From positions 1-14,912 of the forward strand of contig CAZIKQ010000043.1 in the NCBI GenBank assembly GCA_964540025.1: a stretch of 14,912 nucleotides of DNA. The letters run 5' to 3'. The notes beneath the pieces were generated by a model, which saw only the letters and a list, made by a program, of their open reading frames with translations, made no database searches and had not been told where the DNA came from. Below are positions 13,811-14,912 of the stretch, piece after piece (the stretch's first letter is position 1; the number at the start of each line of letters is the position of its first letter). Source of the stretch: RGIG250 sp964540025 (GTDB lineage: Bacteria; Bacillota; Negativicutes; Selenomonadales; Selenomonadaceae). Position numbers and translations under genes: made by a program.

Positions 13811-14746
13811 TTATTCCAGGGAAGCGGCGGGGTCCGGACTGGTGAGTCCCAGGGATTTCAACATCCCGGACTTGTTTCGCCAGTCCTTCTTCACCTTTAC
13901 CCAAAGGTCAAGGTAAACCTTGGAACCCAGCAGGGCTTCGATTTCGCGGCGGGCCCCGGCGCCGATCTGCTTTAGCAGGGAACCGGCTTTGCCGATGATT
14001 ATCCCCTTCTGGGTTTCCCGCTCCACAAAGATGGTGGCCCGGATAAATACGTCCCCGGTGGGGCGGGTTTTCATTTCGCTGACCTCCACGGCTACAGCGT
14101 GGGGAACCTCGTCATGGGTGAGGCGGAGGACCTGCTCCCGGATCATCTCCCCGGCGATGAGCCGTTCGGGCTGGTCGGTGACCATGTCCGCCGGGTAGTA
14201 CCGGGGGCCCTCCGGCAGGAGCTTCTTTATCTCCTCCAGCAGATCCTCCAGATTGGAGCCGGTGGAAGCAGAAATCGGGACGATGGCGGCAAAGTCAAAA
14301 AGCCTGCTGTAGCTCTCCATGATGGGCAGCAGCTCGCCGGGCTCGGGGATGAGGTCGATTTTGTTTATGGCCAGGATGACGGGAGCCTGGGCTTTTTTCA
14401 GCCGCTCGATGATGTAGCGCTCGCCGCCGCCGGTCTTTTCCGTAACGTCCACCAGGAAGATGATGGCGTCAACCTCATTGAGGGTGGATTCCACGGCCTT
14501 GGCCATGTATTCCCCCAGCTTGGAGATGGGCTTGTGGACTCCCGGCGTGTCCAGCATGACGATCTGGGCGTCCGGCTCCGTCAGGATGGTGAGGATGCGG
14601 TTGCGGGTGGTCTGGGGCTTGTCGCTGGTAATGGCGATTTTCTGGCCGATGATGGCATTGGTCAGGGTGGATTTGCCCACGTTGGGGCGGCCGATGATGG
14701 TTACGTAGCCGGATTTGTGTACCGGCCCGGAGGTAGCATTGCTCAA
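13811..14746 (-). CDS. era: GTPase Era
   Basis: Era is an essential GTPase that binds the 3' end of 16S rRNA and helps mature the 30S subunit. The 311 residues carry G1 GRPNVGKS 19-26, G2 in KPQTTRNR 43-50, G3 DTPG 66-69, G4 NKID 128-131 and G5 SAS 159-161. A C-terminal KH domain has GKAG at 252-255 followed by LLKQIGAGARREIE, and ends in LDLWVKVKKDWR. The start is a TTG at 14744-14746: GGGAG (14754-14758) lies 7 nt upstream and the only nearby ATG is out of frame. A tail after residue 300 (LTSPDPAASLE) is slightly longer than usual. It is the first gene of an era-recO transcript. Upstream lies a hairpin repeat and no clear promoter. Confidence 0.97.
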   Translation of the reverse strand: MSNATSGPVHKSGYVTIIGRPNVGKSTLTNAIIGQKIAITSDKPQTTRNRILTILTEPDAQIVMLDTPGVHKPISKLGEYMAKAVESTLNEVDAIIFLVDVTEKTGGGERYIIERLKKAQAPVILAINKIDLIPEPGELLPIMESYSRLFDFAAIVPISASTGSNLEDLLEEIKKLLPEGPRYYPADMVTDQPERLIAGEMIREQVLRLTHDEVPHAVAVEVSEMKTRPTGDVFIRATIFVERETQKGIIIGKAGSLLKQIGAGARREIEALLGSKVYLDLWVKVKKDWRNKSGMLKSLGLTSPDPAASLE

Positions 14747-14831
14747 AATAATTCTCCCTTTTTGTTGAAATACATGATATAGCTGAATTCGGAAATAAAT
14801 CTGAATAAAATTACTTAATATCTGTCTGCCA

Positions 14832-14889
14832 GGCTCCCCTTTAGGTCGGCGTGAGCACTCAGCCCCTGAAAGGGGCTTTAGTGCGAGCC
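14832..14889. repeat. Hairpin repeat at the right edge
   Basis: GGCTC (14832-14836) pairs with GAGCC (14885-14889), GCACT (14855-14859) with AGTGC (14880-14884), and AGCCCC (14861-14866) with GGGGCT (14872-14877). No T-run follows in either direction, so it is not a standard terminator. The GGCTCCCCTTT end resembles the right end of the repeat at 12931-13063. The 12-mer TTAGCGATTGCC at 14901-14912 also occurs at 4196-4207. The element may continue beyond the window. Confidence 0.45.
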
Positions 14890-14912
14890 ATGCAAACTAC
14901 TTAGCGATTGCC

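Noticed and set aside
1..14912. CRISPR array, tRNA, rRNA or prophage genes
   Set aside because: I saw no regularly spaced direct repeats, cloverleaf-like genes, rRNA signatures, or integrase, capsid or transposase genes in the window.

Overview
The window looks like a chromosomal segment of a moderately GC-rich bacterium that uses strong AGGAGG-type ribosome binding sites, TATAAT-type promoters, T-run terminators and several TTG starts. Together with the content (Era-RecO pair, DUF554 protein, BacA-like ABC transporter, short GC-rich dispersed palindromic repeats) this suggests a Firmicutes-related anaerobe, possibly a member of the Negativicutes. The taxonomic call is inference; no rRNA or species marker is present.

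Layout. (1) 1-1426 is more AT-rich and accessory in character. A TerB-like protein and an AAA+ ATPase (cut by the left edge) run leftward, with a perfect 28-bp palindrome just upstream of the TerB gene. A gene-free stretch follows, with a strong hairpin terminator and a self-contained candidate small RNA (promoter, hairpin and T-run within about 90 bp). (2) 1427-4057, leftward: a frameshifted fragment of an ABC transporter gene, a DinJ/YafQ-type toxin-antitoxin pair with a consensus promoter, and an intact BacA/YddA-like ABC transporter. The fragment is a ~95% identical copy of the 3' end of that intact gene, so the toxin-antitoxin pair sits exactly between the two copies. (3) 4058-4432 holds a 135-bp MITE-like palindromic element and a promoter. 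(4) 4433-5899, rightward operon: DUF554 membrane protein, uracil-DNA glycosylase and terminator. (5) 5900-8198, rightward operon: two tandem paralogous GTPases that resemble interferon-inducible (IRG) GTPases, with their own promoter and terminator. The first has lost the guanine-specificity motif. (6) 8215-11175, leftward: a very large protein that fuses a beta-rich extracytoplasmic domain, a Cache-like sensor domain and a full MFS transporter. It has a consensus promoter and a 15-bp inverted repeat in its leader. (7) 11461-12849, leftward: a membrane-anchored SGNH/GDSL hydrolase with beta-sandwich-like domains, ending at a terminator. (8) 12931-13063: a second short palindromic repeat of a different type. 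(9) 13075-14746, leftward: recO and era. (10) The right edge holds another hairpin repeat.

The housekeeping part (ung, era, recO) serves DNA repair and ribosome maturation. The most interesting parts are the IRG-like GTPase pair, the sensor-MFS fusion with its putative operator, and the toxin-antitoxin pair flanked by duplicated transporter sequence.
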